Source of the DNA: Streptomyces sp. GKU 895
GTDB lineage: Bacteria > Actinomycetota > Actinomycetes > Streptomycetales > Streptomycetaceae
Direction of reading: 5' to 3'
DNA length: 47,299 nt
NCBI GenBank assembly: GCA_002027195.1
Contig: MWJO01000063.1
Location: 1-47,299 of the forward strand
The notes under the pieces were generated by a model. That model saw only the letters and a program-made list of their open reading frames with translations. It searched no databases and was not told where the DNA came from. Both the position numbers and the translations under genes were made by a program. Of the stretch, positions 17,555 through 26,822 are shown one piece after another (positions within the stretch are counted from its first letter, which is position 1; each line of letters opens with the position of its first letter).

Positions 17555-19219
17555 ATGGGTCCCGTCCTCGCAGGCGTCCTCCAACTGCTCGCCCTGACCG
17601 GCGCGCTGGCTCTCGCCTACGTCCCCCTCGGCACCTACATGGCCAGGGTCTACTCCTCCGACAAGCACTGGCACGTCGAGAAGTGGATCTACAAGGTCAT
17701 CGGTGCCAACCCCGACACCGAGATGCGCTGGCCCGCGTACCTGCGCGGAGTTCTCGCCTTCTCAGCGGTCGGTGTTCTGTTCCTCTACCTGCTGCAGCGG
17801 ATACAGGGCGTGCTGCCGGGCTCGCTCGGCTTCTCCTCGATCGACCCGGACCAGGCGTTCAACACCGCCGTGTCGTTCGTGACCAACACCAACTGGCAGT
17901 CGTACTACGGCGAGCAGGCCATGGGCCATGTCGTGCAGACCGCCGGTCTGGCCGTCCAGAACTTCGTCTCCGCGGCCGTCGGGATCGCTGTGGCGGTGGC
18001 ACTCGTGCGCGGGTTCGCCCGGTCGCGGACCGGTGAACTGGGCAACTTCTGGGCCGACTTGGTGCGGGGTGTCGTACGCGTCCTGGTGCCCGGGGCCTTC
18101 GTCGCCGCGATCGTGCTCGTCGCCTGCGGTGTCCTCCAGAACTTCTCCGGCATCCACGAGGTCGGCCAGTTCACGGGCGGTTCGCAGCAGTGGAACGGCG
18201 GGGCGGTCGCCTCGCAGGAGGCCATCAAGGAACTCGGCACCAACGGCGGCGGTTACTTCAACGCCAACTCCGCTCACCCGTTCGAGAACCCGACGCCGTT
18301 CACCAACCTCTTCGAGATCTTCCTGATCCTCGTCATCCCGTTCGCCCTGACCCGCACCTTCGGCATCATGGTCGGCTCGGTCAAGCAGGGCTACGCGATC
18401 CTCGCGACCATGGCCACCATCTGGATCGGCTTCACCGCGCTGATGATGTGGACCGAATTCGCCCACCACGGACCGGCGTTCGACATCGCGGGCGGGGCCT
18501 ACGAGGGCAAGGAGGTCCGTTTCGGGGTCGGCGGCTCGTCGATCTTCGCGACGGCGACCACCCTCACCTCGACCGGTGCCGTGGACTCCTTCCACTCCTC
18601 CTTCACCGGCCTCGGCGGCGGCATCACCATGCTCGGCATGATGCTGGGCGAGATCGCCCCCGGCGGTACCGGGTCCGGCCTCTACGGCATGCTCATCATG
18701 GCGGTCATCGCGGTGTTCATCGCCGGTCTGATGGTCGGCCGCACGCCCGAGTACCTCGGCAAGAAGATCGGCGCCCGCGAGATCAAGCTGGCCGCCTGCT
18801 ACATCCTCATCACGCCCGCGCTGGTGCTCGTCTTCACCGCGGCCGCGATGGCCCTGCCGACCCCGGGCCACTCGATGACCAACAGCGGGGCGCACGGCTT
18901 CTCCGAGATCCTGTACGCCTACACGTCCGCCTCCAACAACAACGGCTCGGCCTTCGCCGGGCTGAACGCGGACACCCAGTGGTTCAACTCGACGCTCGGC
19001 CTGTGCATGCTCTTCGGCCGCTTCGTGCCGATGGTGTTCGTGCTGGCGCTGGCCGGCTCGCTCGCCGGGCAGAAGCCGGTGCCGCAGACCGCGGGCACCC
19101 TGCGCACCGAGAAGCCGCTGTTCACCGGGCTGTTGGTCGGCGCGATCCTCATCATCACCGGTCTGACGTACTTCCCCGCGCTCGCGTTGGGGCCGCTGGC
19201 CGAGGGGCTGGCGTCATGA
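17555..19219 (+). CDS. kdpA: Potassium-transporting ATPase subunit KdpA
   Basis: A 554-aa channel-like subunit of the K+-translocating P-type ATPase. Four degenerate selectivity-filter loops are visible: VTNTNWQSYYGE (first), TNGGGYFNANSAHPFENP (second), a TSTGAVDSFHSSF stretch (third) and ASNNNGSAFAGL (fourth). About ten transmembrane helices surround them. The ATG has a weak GAGAG site, with probable coupling from kdpF. The stop overlaps the kdpB start as ATGA. Confidence 0.96.
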   Translation: MGPVLAGVLQLLALTGALALAYVPLGTYMARVYSSDKHWHVEKWIYKVIGANPDTEMRWPAYLRGVLAFSAVGVLFLYLLQRIQGVLPGSLGFSSIDPDQAFNTAVSFVTNTNWQSYYGEQAMGHVVQTAGLAVQNFVSAAVGIAVAVALVRGFARSRTGELGNFWADLVRGVVRVLVPGAFVAAIVLVACGVLQNFSGIHEVGQFTGGSQQWNGGAVASQEAIKELGTNGGGYFNANSAHPFENPTPFTNLFEIFLILVIPFALTRTFGIMVGSVKQGYAILATMATIWIGFTALMMWTEFAHHGPAFDIAGGAYEGKEVRFGVGGSSIFATATTLTSTGAVDSFHSSFTGLGGGITMLGMMLGEIAPGGTGSGLYGMLIMAVIAVFIAGLMVGRTPEYLGKKIGAREIKLAACYILITPALVLVFTAAAMALPTPGHSMTNSGAHGFSEILYAYTSASNNNGSAFAGLNADTQWFNSTLGLCMLFGRFVPMVFVLALAGSLAGQKPVPQTAGTLRTEKPLFTGLLVGAILIITGLTYFPALALGPLAEGLAS

Positions 19220-21324
19220 CCACCCGTATCGAAAGCGACGAGATGTCCACTCCCACCCTCGCGCCCCACCAGGACGCGCCCACCGGGCACCAGGTTCCCG
19301 AGGGCCGTGTCGCAGCGGGCCTCTTCGACCCCAAGCAGCTGCTGAAGTCGCTGCCGGACGCCTTCCGCAAGCTCGACCCGCGGGTGATGGTCAAGTCTCC
19401 CGTGATGTTCGTGGTGTGGATCGGGTCCGTGCTGACCACGGCGTTCTCCTTCAAGGACCCCGGCGACTGGTTCGGCTGGACCATCAGCGCCTGGCTCTGG
19501 CTGACGGTGATCTTCGCCAACCTGGCGGAGGCCGTCGCCGAGGGCCGGGGCAAGGCGCAGGCCGACACGCTGCGCAAGGCCAAGACCGACACCGTGGCGC
19601 GCAAGGCCGACGGGAGCGTGGTCGCCGGTACCGAGCTGAGGATCGGTGACCTGGTCCTCTGCGAGGCCGGCGACATCATCCCGGGCGACGGTGACGTCGT
19701 CGAGGGAGTGGCGTCCGTCGACGAGTCGGCCATCACCGGTGAATCCGCCCCCGTCATCCGGGAGTCGGGCGGCGACCGCTCGGCCGTCACCGGCGGTACG
19801 AAGGTGCTCTCCGACCGGATCGTCATCAAGATCACGACGAAGCCGGGCGAGACCTTCATCGACCGGATGATCAACCTGGTCGAGGGCGCGGCCCGGCAGA
19901 AGACGCCGAACGAGATCGCCCTCAACATCCTGCTCGCCTCGCTGACGATCGTCTTCCTGCTGGCCGTGGCCACGCTGCCGCCGCTCGCCGACTACGCGGG
20001 CACGCACCTGACGATGGTCGTGCTGGTCGCGCTGCTGGTCTGCCTCATCCCGACGACCATCGGCGCGCTGCTCTCGGCGATCGGCATCGCCGGCATGGAC
20101 CGGCTGGTCCAGCGCAACGTCCTCGCCATGTCCGGCCGTGCGGTCGAGGCCGCCGGCGACGTCTCCACGCTGCTGCTCGACAAGACCGGCACCATCACCC
20201 TCGGCAACCGCCAGGCCGCCGAGTTCGTGCCGGTGCGCGGGACGACCGAGGCCGAGGTGGCCGACGCCGCCCAGCTGTCGTCGCTGGCCGACGAGACGCC
20301 CGAGGGCCGCTCCGTCGTCGTACTGGCGAAGGAGAGGTACGGACTGCGTGAGCGGCACCAGGGGGAGCTCGCCGGGGCCGAATGGATCGCGTTCACCGCG
20401 CAGACCCGGATGTCCGGTGTCGACGTCGACGGGCGCAGGATCCGCAAGGGCGCGGCCGGTTCGGTGATCGCCTGGGTGGCCGAGCAGGGCGGTGAAGTCG
20501 CCGCGGACGCACGGGAGGTGACCGACCGGATCGCCGGGGCGGGCGGCACTCCGCTGCTCGTGGCCGTCGAAGACGCCCGAGGCGCCCGGGTGTTGGGGGT
20601 CATCCACCTCAAGGACGTCGTCAAGGACGGGATGCGCGAGAGGTTCGAGGAACTGCGGCGCATGGGCATCAAGACCGTCATGATCACGGGCGACAACCCG
20701 CTGACCGCCAAGGCGATCGCCGAGGAGGCGGGGGTCGACGACTTCCTCGCCGAGGCCACTCCCGAGGACAAGATGGCGCTCATCAAGCGGGAGCAGGCCG
20801 GCGGCAAGCTCGTCGCGATGACCGGTGACGGCACCAACGACGCGCCCGCGCTGGCCCAGGCGGACGTCGGCGTCGCGATGAACACCGGTACGTCGGCCGC
20901 CAAGGAGGCCGGCAACATGGTCGACCTCGACTCCAACCCGACCAAGCTCATCGAGATCGTCGAGATCGGCAAGCAACTCCTCATCACCCGGGGTGCGTTG
21001 ACCACGTTCTCGATCGCCAACGACGTCGCGAAGTACTTCGCGATCATCCCGGCGCTGTTCGCGGCCGTCTACCCGGGCCTGGACAAGCTCAACGTCATGG
21101 GCCTGTCCTCGCCGGACTCCGCGATCCTGTCGGCCGTCGTCTTCAACGCGCTGATCATCATCGCGCTGGTGCCGCTGTCCCTGAAGGGCGTGCAGTACCG
21201 GCCGGTGAGCGCGGACAAGCTGCTGCGGCGGAACCTCACCCTCTACGGGTTGGGGGGCCTGGTCGCTCCCTTCATCGGCATCAAGCTCATCGACCTGCTC
21301 ATCTCCCTGATCCCCGGGCTGTAA
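19216..21324 (+). CDS. kdpB: Potassium-transporting ATPase ATP-binding subunit KdpB
   Basis: A 702-aa P-type ATPase. The actuator TGES loop (AITGESAP), the phosphorylated aspartate D322 in LLDKTGTIT, the nucleotide-binding domain (QTRMSGVDVDGRRIRKGA) and the hinge MTGDGTNDAPALAQADVG are all present, with transmembrane helices before and after. The N-terminus is ~20-30 aa longer than in E. coli. An internal ATG at codon 10 is possible, but the 4-nt overlap with kdpA supports 19216. Confidence 0.96.
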   Translation: MTTRIESDEMSTPTLAPHQDAPTGHQVPEGRVAAGLFDPKQLLKSLPDAFRKLDPRVMVKSPVMFVVWIGSVLTTAFSFKDPGDWFGWTISAWLWLTVIFANLAEAVAEGRGKAQADTLRKAKTDTVARKADGSVVAGTELRIGDLVLCEAGDIIPGDGDVVEGVASVDESAITGESAPVIRESGGDRSAVTGGTKVLSDRIVIKITTKPGETFIDRMINLVEGAARQKTPNEIALNILLASLTIVFLLAVATLPPLADYAGTHLTMVVLVALLVCLIPTTIGALLSAIGIAGMDRLVQRNVLAMSGRAVEAAGDVSTLLLDKTGTITLGNRQAAEFVPVRGTTEAEVADAAQLSSLADETPEGRSVVVLAKERYGLRERHQGELAGAEWIAFTAQTRMSGVDVDGRRIRKGAAGSVIAWVAEQGGEVAADAREVTDRIAGAGGTPLLVAVEDARGARVLGVIHLKDVVKDGMRERFEELRRMGIKTVMITGDNPLTAKAIAEEAGVDDFLAEATPEDKMALIKREQAGGKLVAMTGDGTNDAPALAQADVGVAMNTGTSAAKEAGNMVDLDSNPTKLIEIVEIGKQLLITRGALTTFSIANDVAKYFAIIPALFAAVYPGLDKLNVMGLSSPDSAILSAVVFNALIIIALVPLSLKGVQYRPVSADKLLRRNLTLYGLGGLVAPFIGIKLIDLLISLIPGL

Positions 21325-21336
21325 CTACTCAAAGGC

Positions 21337-21981
21337 GTGTCGACCGTCATGAACAACTCCGTGTCCAACACCGCCCGGTTGCTCGGGGCGGGCCTGCGGG
21401 CGCTGCTGGTGCTGACCGTGCTCACGGGCGTCCTCTATCCGCTGGCCGTCACCGGCATCGCACAGGCCGCGTTCCCCCACCGGGCCAACGGCTCCGAGAT
21501 CAAGGCCGACGGCAAGGTCGTCGGGTCCTCGCTGATCGGCCAGCAGGGGTACAGCCTGGACTACTTCCAGCCCCGTCCGGCCAACGGCCTGGGCGAGAAC
21601 TCGGTCAACACCCGCTACAAGCTGATCCTGTCCGGCGCCACCAACCGCTCCGGCGACAACCCCGAGCTGATCCGGTGGGTGAAGGAGGCCAAGGCCAAGG
21701 TCGTCAAGGAGAACTCCACCGCCGACTACAAGGTCAAGCCCTCCCAGGTCCCCGCCGACGCGGTCACCTCCTCGGGATCAGGGCTCGACCCGGACATCTC
21801 CCCGGCCTACGCCGACCTCCAGGTCCACCGGGTCGCCGAGAGGAACGGCCTCCCCGAGGCCCGGGTGCAGAAGCTGGTCGACGAGCACACCGAGGGCCGC
21901 ACCCTCGGCTTCATCGGGGAGCCGCGGGTGAACGTCCTGGAGCTCAACATCGCGCTCAGGCGACTGGTCGAGGGCGACTGA
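21337..21981 (+). CDS. kdpC: Potassium-transporting ATPase subunit KdpC
   Basis: A 214-aa subunit with one N-terminal transmembrane helix (~residues 18-42) and an extracytoplasmic domain carrying the family motifs SLIGQQGYSLDYFQPRP and GSGLDPDISPAYA. KdpC assembles with KdpA and KdpB and raises ATP affinity. GTG 21337 is the longest start, but AAGG ends only 1 nt before it; ATG 21349 gives 210 aa with a 13-nt spacer. The start therefore remains open. Confidence 0.94.
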   Translation: MSTVMNNSVSNTARLLGAGLRALLVLTVLTGVLYPLAVTGIAQAAFPHRANGSEIKADGKVVGSSLIGQQGYSLDYFQPRPANGLGENSVNTRYKLILSGATNRSGDNPELIRWVKEAKAKVVKENSTADYKVKPSQVPADAVTSSGSGLDPDISPAYADLQVHRVAERNGLPEARVQKLVDEHTEGRTLGFIGEPRVNVLELNIALRRLVEGD

Positions 21982-21984
21982 CCG

Positions 21985-22668
21985 ATGACCCGGGTGCTGG
22001 TCGTGGAAGACGACCCCCAGCTGGTACGAGCACTCGTGATCACCATGCGGGCACGCCGGTACGGAGTGGACGCGGCGCCCGACGGTGCCACGGCCCTCCG
22101 GCTGGCGGCCGCGCGCCGGCCGGACGTGGTGATGCTCGACCTCGGCCTGCCCGACATGGACGGGGTCGACGTCATCAGGGCGCTGCGCGGCTGGACCCGG
22201 GTGCCGATCCTGGTGCTGTCCGCGCGCCAGGGCTCCGCCGAGAAAGTGGCGGCCCTCGACGCGGGTGCCGACGACTACGTCACCAAGCCGTTCAGCATGG
22301 ACGAGTTGATGGCCCGGCTGCGGGCGGCGGTCCGGCGCACCGAGGAGTCGGTTCCCGTGGCGGGGACGACCCGGGTGGAGACGGCCGGGTTCACCATCGA
22401 CCTGCTGGCGAAGAGGGTCGTACGCGGTGGTCGCGACGTCCGCCTCACCCCGACCGAATGGCAGCTGCTGGAGATCCTGGTGGCCCGGCCGGGGCACCTG
22501 GTCACCCAGCAGCACCTGCTGCGGGAGGTCTGGGGCGTGTCCCGCAGCAACAGGACCAACTACCTGCGCGTCTACATGGCGCAACTGCGCCGCAAGCTGG
22601 AGGCGGACCCCGCCCATCCCCGTCACCTCATCACCGAACCCGGCATGGGTTACCGCTTCGAGGCGTGA
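21985..22668 (+). CDS. kdpE: OmpR-family response regulator KdpE
   Basis: A 227-aa regulator. The receiver domain has the acid pocket E8-D9-D10, phosphorylation site D52 in MLDLGLP and K in DDYVTKPF. The winged-helix output domain (~130-225) shows LTPTEWQLLEILV and NRTNYLRVYMAQLRRKLE. This is a KdpE-type sequence in the normal place at the end of the operon, 3 nt after kdpC. The partner sensor kinase KdpD, usually encoded between kdpC and kdpE or next to them, is missing. It may bind the GCGTCA repeats at 17078-17300. Confidence 0.93.
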   Translation: MTRVLVVEDDPQLVRALVITMRARRYGVDAAPDGATALRLAAARRPDVVMLDLGLPDMDGVDVIRALRGWTRVPILVLSARQGSAEKVAALDAGADDYVTKPFSMDELMARLRAAVRRTEESVPVAGTTRVETAGFTIDLLAKRVVRGGRDVRLTPTEWQLLEILVARPGHLVTQQHLLREVWGVSRSNRTNYLRVYMAQLRRKLEADPAHPRHLITEPGMGYRFEA

Positions 22669-22774
22669 ACAGGGCAGCCGCGCCACCGGTACCTCACAGC
22701 TGCGGGGCAAGCGCTCTCTTGTTCCCGCCCCGGCATCCTCGTACAGTCCGCTCCGTAATGTTCGCCAACGGGGC

Positions 22775-22785
22775 CGAATGTTTCG
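22775..22785. promoter_or_regulatory. LacI-type operator-like palindrome before the GH43 gene
   Basis: CGAATGTTTCG is an imperfect 11-bp inverted repeat of the CGAA-N3-TTCG type, 27 bp before the GH43 start. It matches the palindrome in front of the transporter gene at 24463 and fits the BxlR-type repressor encoded at 28942-29988. Confidence 0.55.
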
Positions 22786-22812
22786 ATCGGCCCGCTGGAA
22801 GGGCTGACACAT

Positions 22813-24305
22813 ATGCGGACGTACGACAACCCCGTCATCGCCGGCTTCCATCCCGACCCGAGTGTGTGCCGGGTCGGTGACGACTACTACCTGGTCTGCT
22901 CCAGCTTCGAGTACTTTCCCGGCGTCCCGATCTTCCACAGCCGTGACCTCGTGCACTGGCGGCAGATCGGCAACGTGATCGACCGGCCGGAGCAGCTGGA
23001 GTTCTCCGACGACCTCCCGGCCTCCGCGGGGATCTACGCCCCGACCCTGCGCCATCACGACGGCCGCTTCTACATGATCACCACCGCCGTCGGCGCCGGC
23101 GAGAACTTCATCGTCACCAGCGAACGGCCCGAGGGGCCGTGGTCCGACCCGGTATGGGTCGACGTGCCCAGCATCGACCCCGACCTGGCCTGGGACGAGG
23201 ACGGCAACTGCTGGTGCACGGTCGCCGGATGCCGCCTCGCGCGCATCGACCCCGGGACCGGAAAGGTGCTGGAAGGGCCCCTTCCGGTGTGGTCCGGGAC
23301 GGGGTTGGAGCACCCCGAGGCGCCGCATCTGTACCGCATCGGCGACTGGTGGTACCTGATGCTCGCCGAGGGTGGCACGGCGCAGGGGCACAGTGTGTCG
23401 ATCGCCCGTGCCCGCTCGCCGCGCGGACCCTGGGAAGGCGCCCCGGACAACCCCGTGCTGAGCCATCGCAGCACCGACCTGCCGATCCAGTGCACCGGCC
23501 ACGCCGACCTCGTCGAGGCGGCCGACGGCACCTGGTGGATGGTGCTGCTGGCGACCCGTCCGCGCGGTTACTTCCCGGGCTTCCACGTCCTCGGCCGGGA
23601 GACCTTCCTGACGCCGGTGGAGTGGGTCGACGGCTGGCCGCGGGTGGGGCCGGTGCGGGAGAGCCATGCGGCGCCGGCCGCCTGGCACCCCGTACCGCCG
23701 CAGCCGGAGCGGGACGACTTCGACGCCGCCGGCCTCGCCCCGTACTGGATCTCCCCGCGCCGCAGGCCGGCCGGGTCGTGGTCGCTCGTCGAGCGGCCCG
23801 GGGCGCTCACCCTGCACGCCACCGGGGGCAGTCTCGACCGGCCGGGACACACCTTCGTCGGGCGTCGTCAGCAGCACCCCGAATGCCGGGTGGACGCCCT
23901 CCTGGAGCCCGGGCAGGGGCGTGCCGGGCTGTCCGTGCGGATCGACGAGGCCCATCACTACGACCTGGAGATCGCCGGCGGAGAGGCGAGCGTGATCGCC
24001 CGGGTCGGACCGGCGCGCAGTCGCGTCGCGCGGCGGGCGGTGGCTGCCGGGCCGCTCACCCTCACCATCGGGGTGCGCACGGAACCCCTGGTCACCGCCA
24101 CCGGGGAGGACCTGCCCGGGCTGCGGGCCGGCGGGCCCGACGCGATCACTTTCGCCGTCGACGGCGAGCCGCTCGCCGCCCTCGACGCCGCTATCTGTCC
24201 ACTCAGGTCGCCGGCGGATTCACCGGCCGGGTGATCGGGATGTACGTCACCGAGGGCAGCGCGGCCTTCGACTGGTTCGCCTACGCGGCTGGGCCTTCGC
24301 GGTAG
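22813..24305 (+). CDS. Glycoside hydrolase family 43 beta-xylosidase/arabinofuranosidase, one frameshift
   Basis: Read continuously this is a 497-aa enzyme with no signal peptide, so cytosolic. The five-bladed propeller (residues 1-~290) carries the base Asp in GFHPDPSVCRVGDDYYLV, the pKa-setting Asp in SIDPDLAWDEDG and the acid Glu in LEHPEAPHLYRI. A C-terminal beta-sandwich (~300-497) is the beta-xylosidase-type domain. It should hydrolyse imported xylo-oligosaccharides. The frame breaks near 24187, where GACGGCCG has lost a G; the tail then ends VIGMYVTEGSAAFDWFAY as in homologues. The operator-like palindrome upstream suggests xylan-responsive control. Confidence 0.88.
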
Positions 24306-24318
24306 TTCCGGAAGGCTT

Positions 24319-24331
24319 CGGAAACGTTCGG
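24319..24331. promoter_or_regulatory. weak third operator-like site
   Basis: CGGAAACGTTCGG resembles the xylan-locus palindrome CCGAAACTTTCGG with mismatches. It lies ~140 bp upstream of the transporter operators and could allow DNA looping, or be chance. Confidence 0.25.
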
Positions 24332-24401
24332 TCCGGTCGTGGCGGAGGCAAGCCCGGCGGGTGCCGTGGAAGTTGGCCGCAGATTCACCGCGTACAAGGG
24401 G

Positions 24402-24431
24402 TTGCCACCGTTTGGGAGCTGTCTCTAGGGT
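24402..24431 (+). promoter_or_regulatory. candidate promoter of the xylo-oligosaccharide transporter operon
   Basis: TTGCCA (24402-24407) and TAGGGT (24426-24431) are 18 bp apart. Predicted transcription starts near 24438, immediately before two operator-like palindromes. This layout is typical of roadblock repression by a LacI-family protein. Confidence 0.5.
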
Positions 24432-24441
24432 GCGGCAACAA

Positions 24442-24474
24442 CGAAGCTTTCTGGATCAACTCCGAAACTTTCGG
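24442..24474. promoter_or_regulatory. paired LacI-family operators of the transporter operon
   Basis: CCGAAACTTTCGG (24462-24474) is a perfect palindrome around a single central base. A degenerate copy, CGAAGCTTTCT, starts at 24442, exactly 21 bp (two helical turns) upstream. Both follow the predicted transcription start. Short CGAA...TTCG inverted repeats are the reported binding motif of BxlR-type repressors in Streptomyces, as I recall it. Confidence 0.7.
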
Positions 24475-24524
24475 TCCTGAGGACGGTGTAGTGGACACGC
24501 CGTCCCGTACCCAAGGAGTGCAAA

Positions 24525-25820
24525 ATGGGCGACCCGGCACTGTCTCGCCGCGGCTTCCTGGCGGCGTCCGCCGCGACCGGTCTGGGCATGACGGCACTGA
24601 GCGGCTGCGGTGGCGATTCGGACGGTGGGTCGTCCGACGGAACGACCACGATCGAGTGGTGGAACATCTCCACCACCGAACCCGCCCACACGGTCTGGGC
24701 GCAGCTGGCGAAGAAGTTCGAGGCGCAGAACCCCAAGGTCAAGGTAAAGATCGTTCAGATGGAGAACGACGCCTACAAGTCGAAGATGACGGCGCTGATC
24801 GCCTCCGGGAAGCTTCCCGACATCTTCCACACCTGGGGCGGCGGTGTCCTCAAGCAGCAGGTCGACGCGGGCCTGGTCGAGGACCTCACCGACAAGACCA
24901 AGCCGTGGGCCGACGACCTGCTGAAGGTCTCCAAGGAGGCCTACCTGATCGACGACAAGATCTACGGCATACCGTTCGACATCGGCATGATCGGGTTCTG
25001 GTACAACAAGGCGCTCTTCAAGCAGGCCGGCATCACCGAACCCCCCACCACCTGGGCCGCGTTCCTCGACGCCGTCAGCAAGCTGAAGGCGAAGAACATC
25101 ACGCCCATCGCCCTCGCGGGCAAGGAGAAGTGGCCCGGCATGTACTACTGGGCCTACCTCGCGATGCGCACCGCGGGCGCGAGCGGATTGCAGAAGGCGT
25201 ACGACGCCAAGGACTTCACCGGCCCCGAGTTCGTCCAGGCGGGCGCGCACCTGAAGGAGCTCGTCGCGCTCCAGCCCTTCCAGAAGGGCTTCCTCAACGC
25301 CGCCTACTCCTCGCCGACGGGCCAGGCCGCCAGCGTCGGCAACGGCAAGGCGGCCATGGAGCTCATGGGCCAGTGGGCGCCGCAGGTGGAGGCCGACGCG
25401 GGCAAGGGCCTGGGCAAGGACCTCGGCTTCTTCCCGTTCCCGGCGGTCGACGGCGGCAAGGGCGCCATCACCGAGGTCTTCGGCGGCGGCGGTGCGCACG
25501 CCCTGCGCCGGGGCGCCCCGCAGGCGGCCGTCGACTTCCTGAAGTTCTTCGCCTCCGAGGCCACCGACCTGGAACTGGTCAAGAAGACCGGCACCCTCCC
25601 GGTGGTCCCCGGCGCCGAGAGCGCCGTCTCCGACCCCAACCTCAAGGCCGTACAGGCCCAGTTGAACGCCGCCACCGGCTTCCAGCTCTACCTCGACCAG
25701 GCCTACGCCCCCGCCGTCGGCCAGGAGGTCAACGACAGCGTGGCCGCGCTCATCGCCGGCTCCAAGTCCCCCGAGCAGGTCGCCCAGTCGATCACGAAGG
25801 TCACGAAGGAAGAGCAGTAA
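24525..25820 (+). CDS. bxlE: Xylo-oligosaccharide-binding lipoprotein of an ABC transporter (BxlE type)
   Basis: A 431-aa family 1 extracellular solute-binding lipoprotein. The signal has a twin arginine (SRRGFLAAS) and a lipobox (ALSGC, Cys ~28), suggesting Tat export and lipid anchoring. The mature protein begins with TIEWWNIS and carries DIFHTWGGGVLKQQ, close to S. coelicolor BxlE (SCO7028), which binds xylobiose and longer xylo-oligosaccharides. ATG follows AAGGAG by 6 nt. The two permeases and the xylanase follow on the same strand. No ATPase gene is present; Streptomyces sugar importers normally share the unlinked MsiK. Confidence 0.9.
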   Translation: MGDPALSRRGFLAASAATGLGMTALSGCGGDSDGGSSDGTTTIEWWNISTTEPAHTVWAQLAKKFEAQNPKVKVKIVQMENDAYKSKMTALIASGKLPDIFHTWGGGVLKQQVDAGLVEDLTDKTKPWADDLLKVSKEAYLIDDKIYGIPFDIGMIGFWYNKALFKQAGITEPPTTWAAFLDAVSKLKAKNITPIALAGKEKWPGMYYWAYLAMRTAGASGLQKAYDAKDFTGPEFVQAGAHLKELVALQPFQKGFLNAAYSSPTGQAASVGNGKAAMELMGQWAPQVEADAGKGLGKDLGFFPFPAVDGGKGAITEVFGGGGAHALRRGAPQAAVDFLKFFASEATDLELVKKTGTLPVVPGAESAVSDPNLKAVQAQLNAATGFQLYLDQAYAPAVGQEVNDSVAALIAGSKSPEQVAQSITKVTKEEQ

Positions 25821-25826
25821 CAGGCG

Positions 25827-26822
25827 ATGACCTCCACCCTCGCAGACAAGCGGAGCCGCCCAGGCTCCGAAGCTCCGCCCCCGGACACCGTCAGGGCCCG
25901 GGGGCGGGCCCGGCGGCGCGCCCTCAACTGGCTCACCGCGGTGGGCTTCCAGCTGCCCGCGCTGGTCCTGTTCATCGGGCTCGTGCTGCTGCCGATGCTG
26001 TTCGCCCTGTACGCCGCCTTCTTCCGCTGGGGCGGCTTCGGGATGCCCGAGGACTACATCGGTCTCGACAACTTCACCGACCTCTTCGACAACCCGGTGT
26101 TCATGGGCGACCTGTGGCGCTGCCTCGTCCTGACGCTGCTGACCCTCGCGCTGCAACTGCCCTTCGCGCTCGCCATGGCGGTCCTGCTCAACCAGCGGCT
26201 GCGCGGCCGGGCCGTCTACCGGATGCTGTTCTTCGCGCCGTACGTCCTGTCCGAGGCCATCACCGGCGTGCTCTTCAGCATGGTGTTCGCCCCGGACGAC
26301 GGTCTCGCCGACCATCTCCTCGGCAGCATCGGCCTCGACAGCCTCGGCGGCGAGTGGTTCGCCGACCCGTCGTGGGTCATGGCGACCCTGTTCATCGTCA
26401 TGACCTGGAAGTACTTCGGCTTCCACATGATGCTCTACCTGGCCGGACTCCAGTCCGTGCCCCGGGAGTTGACCGAGGCGGCGCTCATCGACGGTGCCAA
26501 CGCCTGGCAGCGCTTCCGCAGCGTCACGCTGCCGCTGCTGATGCCCACCATCCGCATCAGCATCTTCCTCGCGGTCATCGGTTCCATCCAGCTCTTCGAC
26601 CTGGTGTGGGTGATCACGCAGGGCGGTCCCGACCACCACTCCGAGACCATGGCCGTGACCATGTTCCAGTACGGCTTCAAGCGCTACCAGGTCGGCTACG
26701 CCAGCGCGATCAGCGTGGTCATGTTCGGCATCTGCCTCGTCTTCGCCCTCGCCTACCAGCGCTTCGTACTCCGCCGTGACCTCGAAGGGGCGACCACCAC
26801 GATGAGGGGAGCCGGGAAATGA
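25827..26822 (+). CDS. bxlF: ABC transporter permease (BxlF type)
   Basis: A 331-aa inner-membrane permease of the MalF type, six transmembrane helices starting near residue 38 (VGFQLPALVLFIGLVL). The EAA loop is EAALIDGANAWQRFRSVTLP, which contacts the shared ATPase. It starts 6 nt after the binding-protein gene and overlaps the next permease as ATGA. It carries xylo-oligosaccharides together with the neighbouring permease, by context. Confidence 0.9.
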   Translation: MTSTLADKRSRPGSEAPPPDTVRARGRARRRALNWLTAVGFQLPALVLFIGLVLLPMLFALYAAFFRWGGFGMPEDYIGLDNFTDLFDNPVFMGDLWRCLVLTLLTLALQLPFALAMAVLLNQRLRGRAVYRMLFFAPYVLSEAITGVLFSMVFAPDDGLADHLLGSIGLDSLGGEWFADPSWVMATLFIVMTWKYFGFHMMLYLAGLQSVPRELTEAALIDGANAWQRFRSVTLPLLMPTIRISIFLAVIGSIQLFDLVWVITQGGPDHHSETMAVTMFQYGFKRYQVGYASAISVVMFGICLVFALAYQRFVLRRDLEGATTTMRGAGK

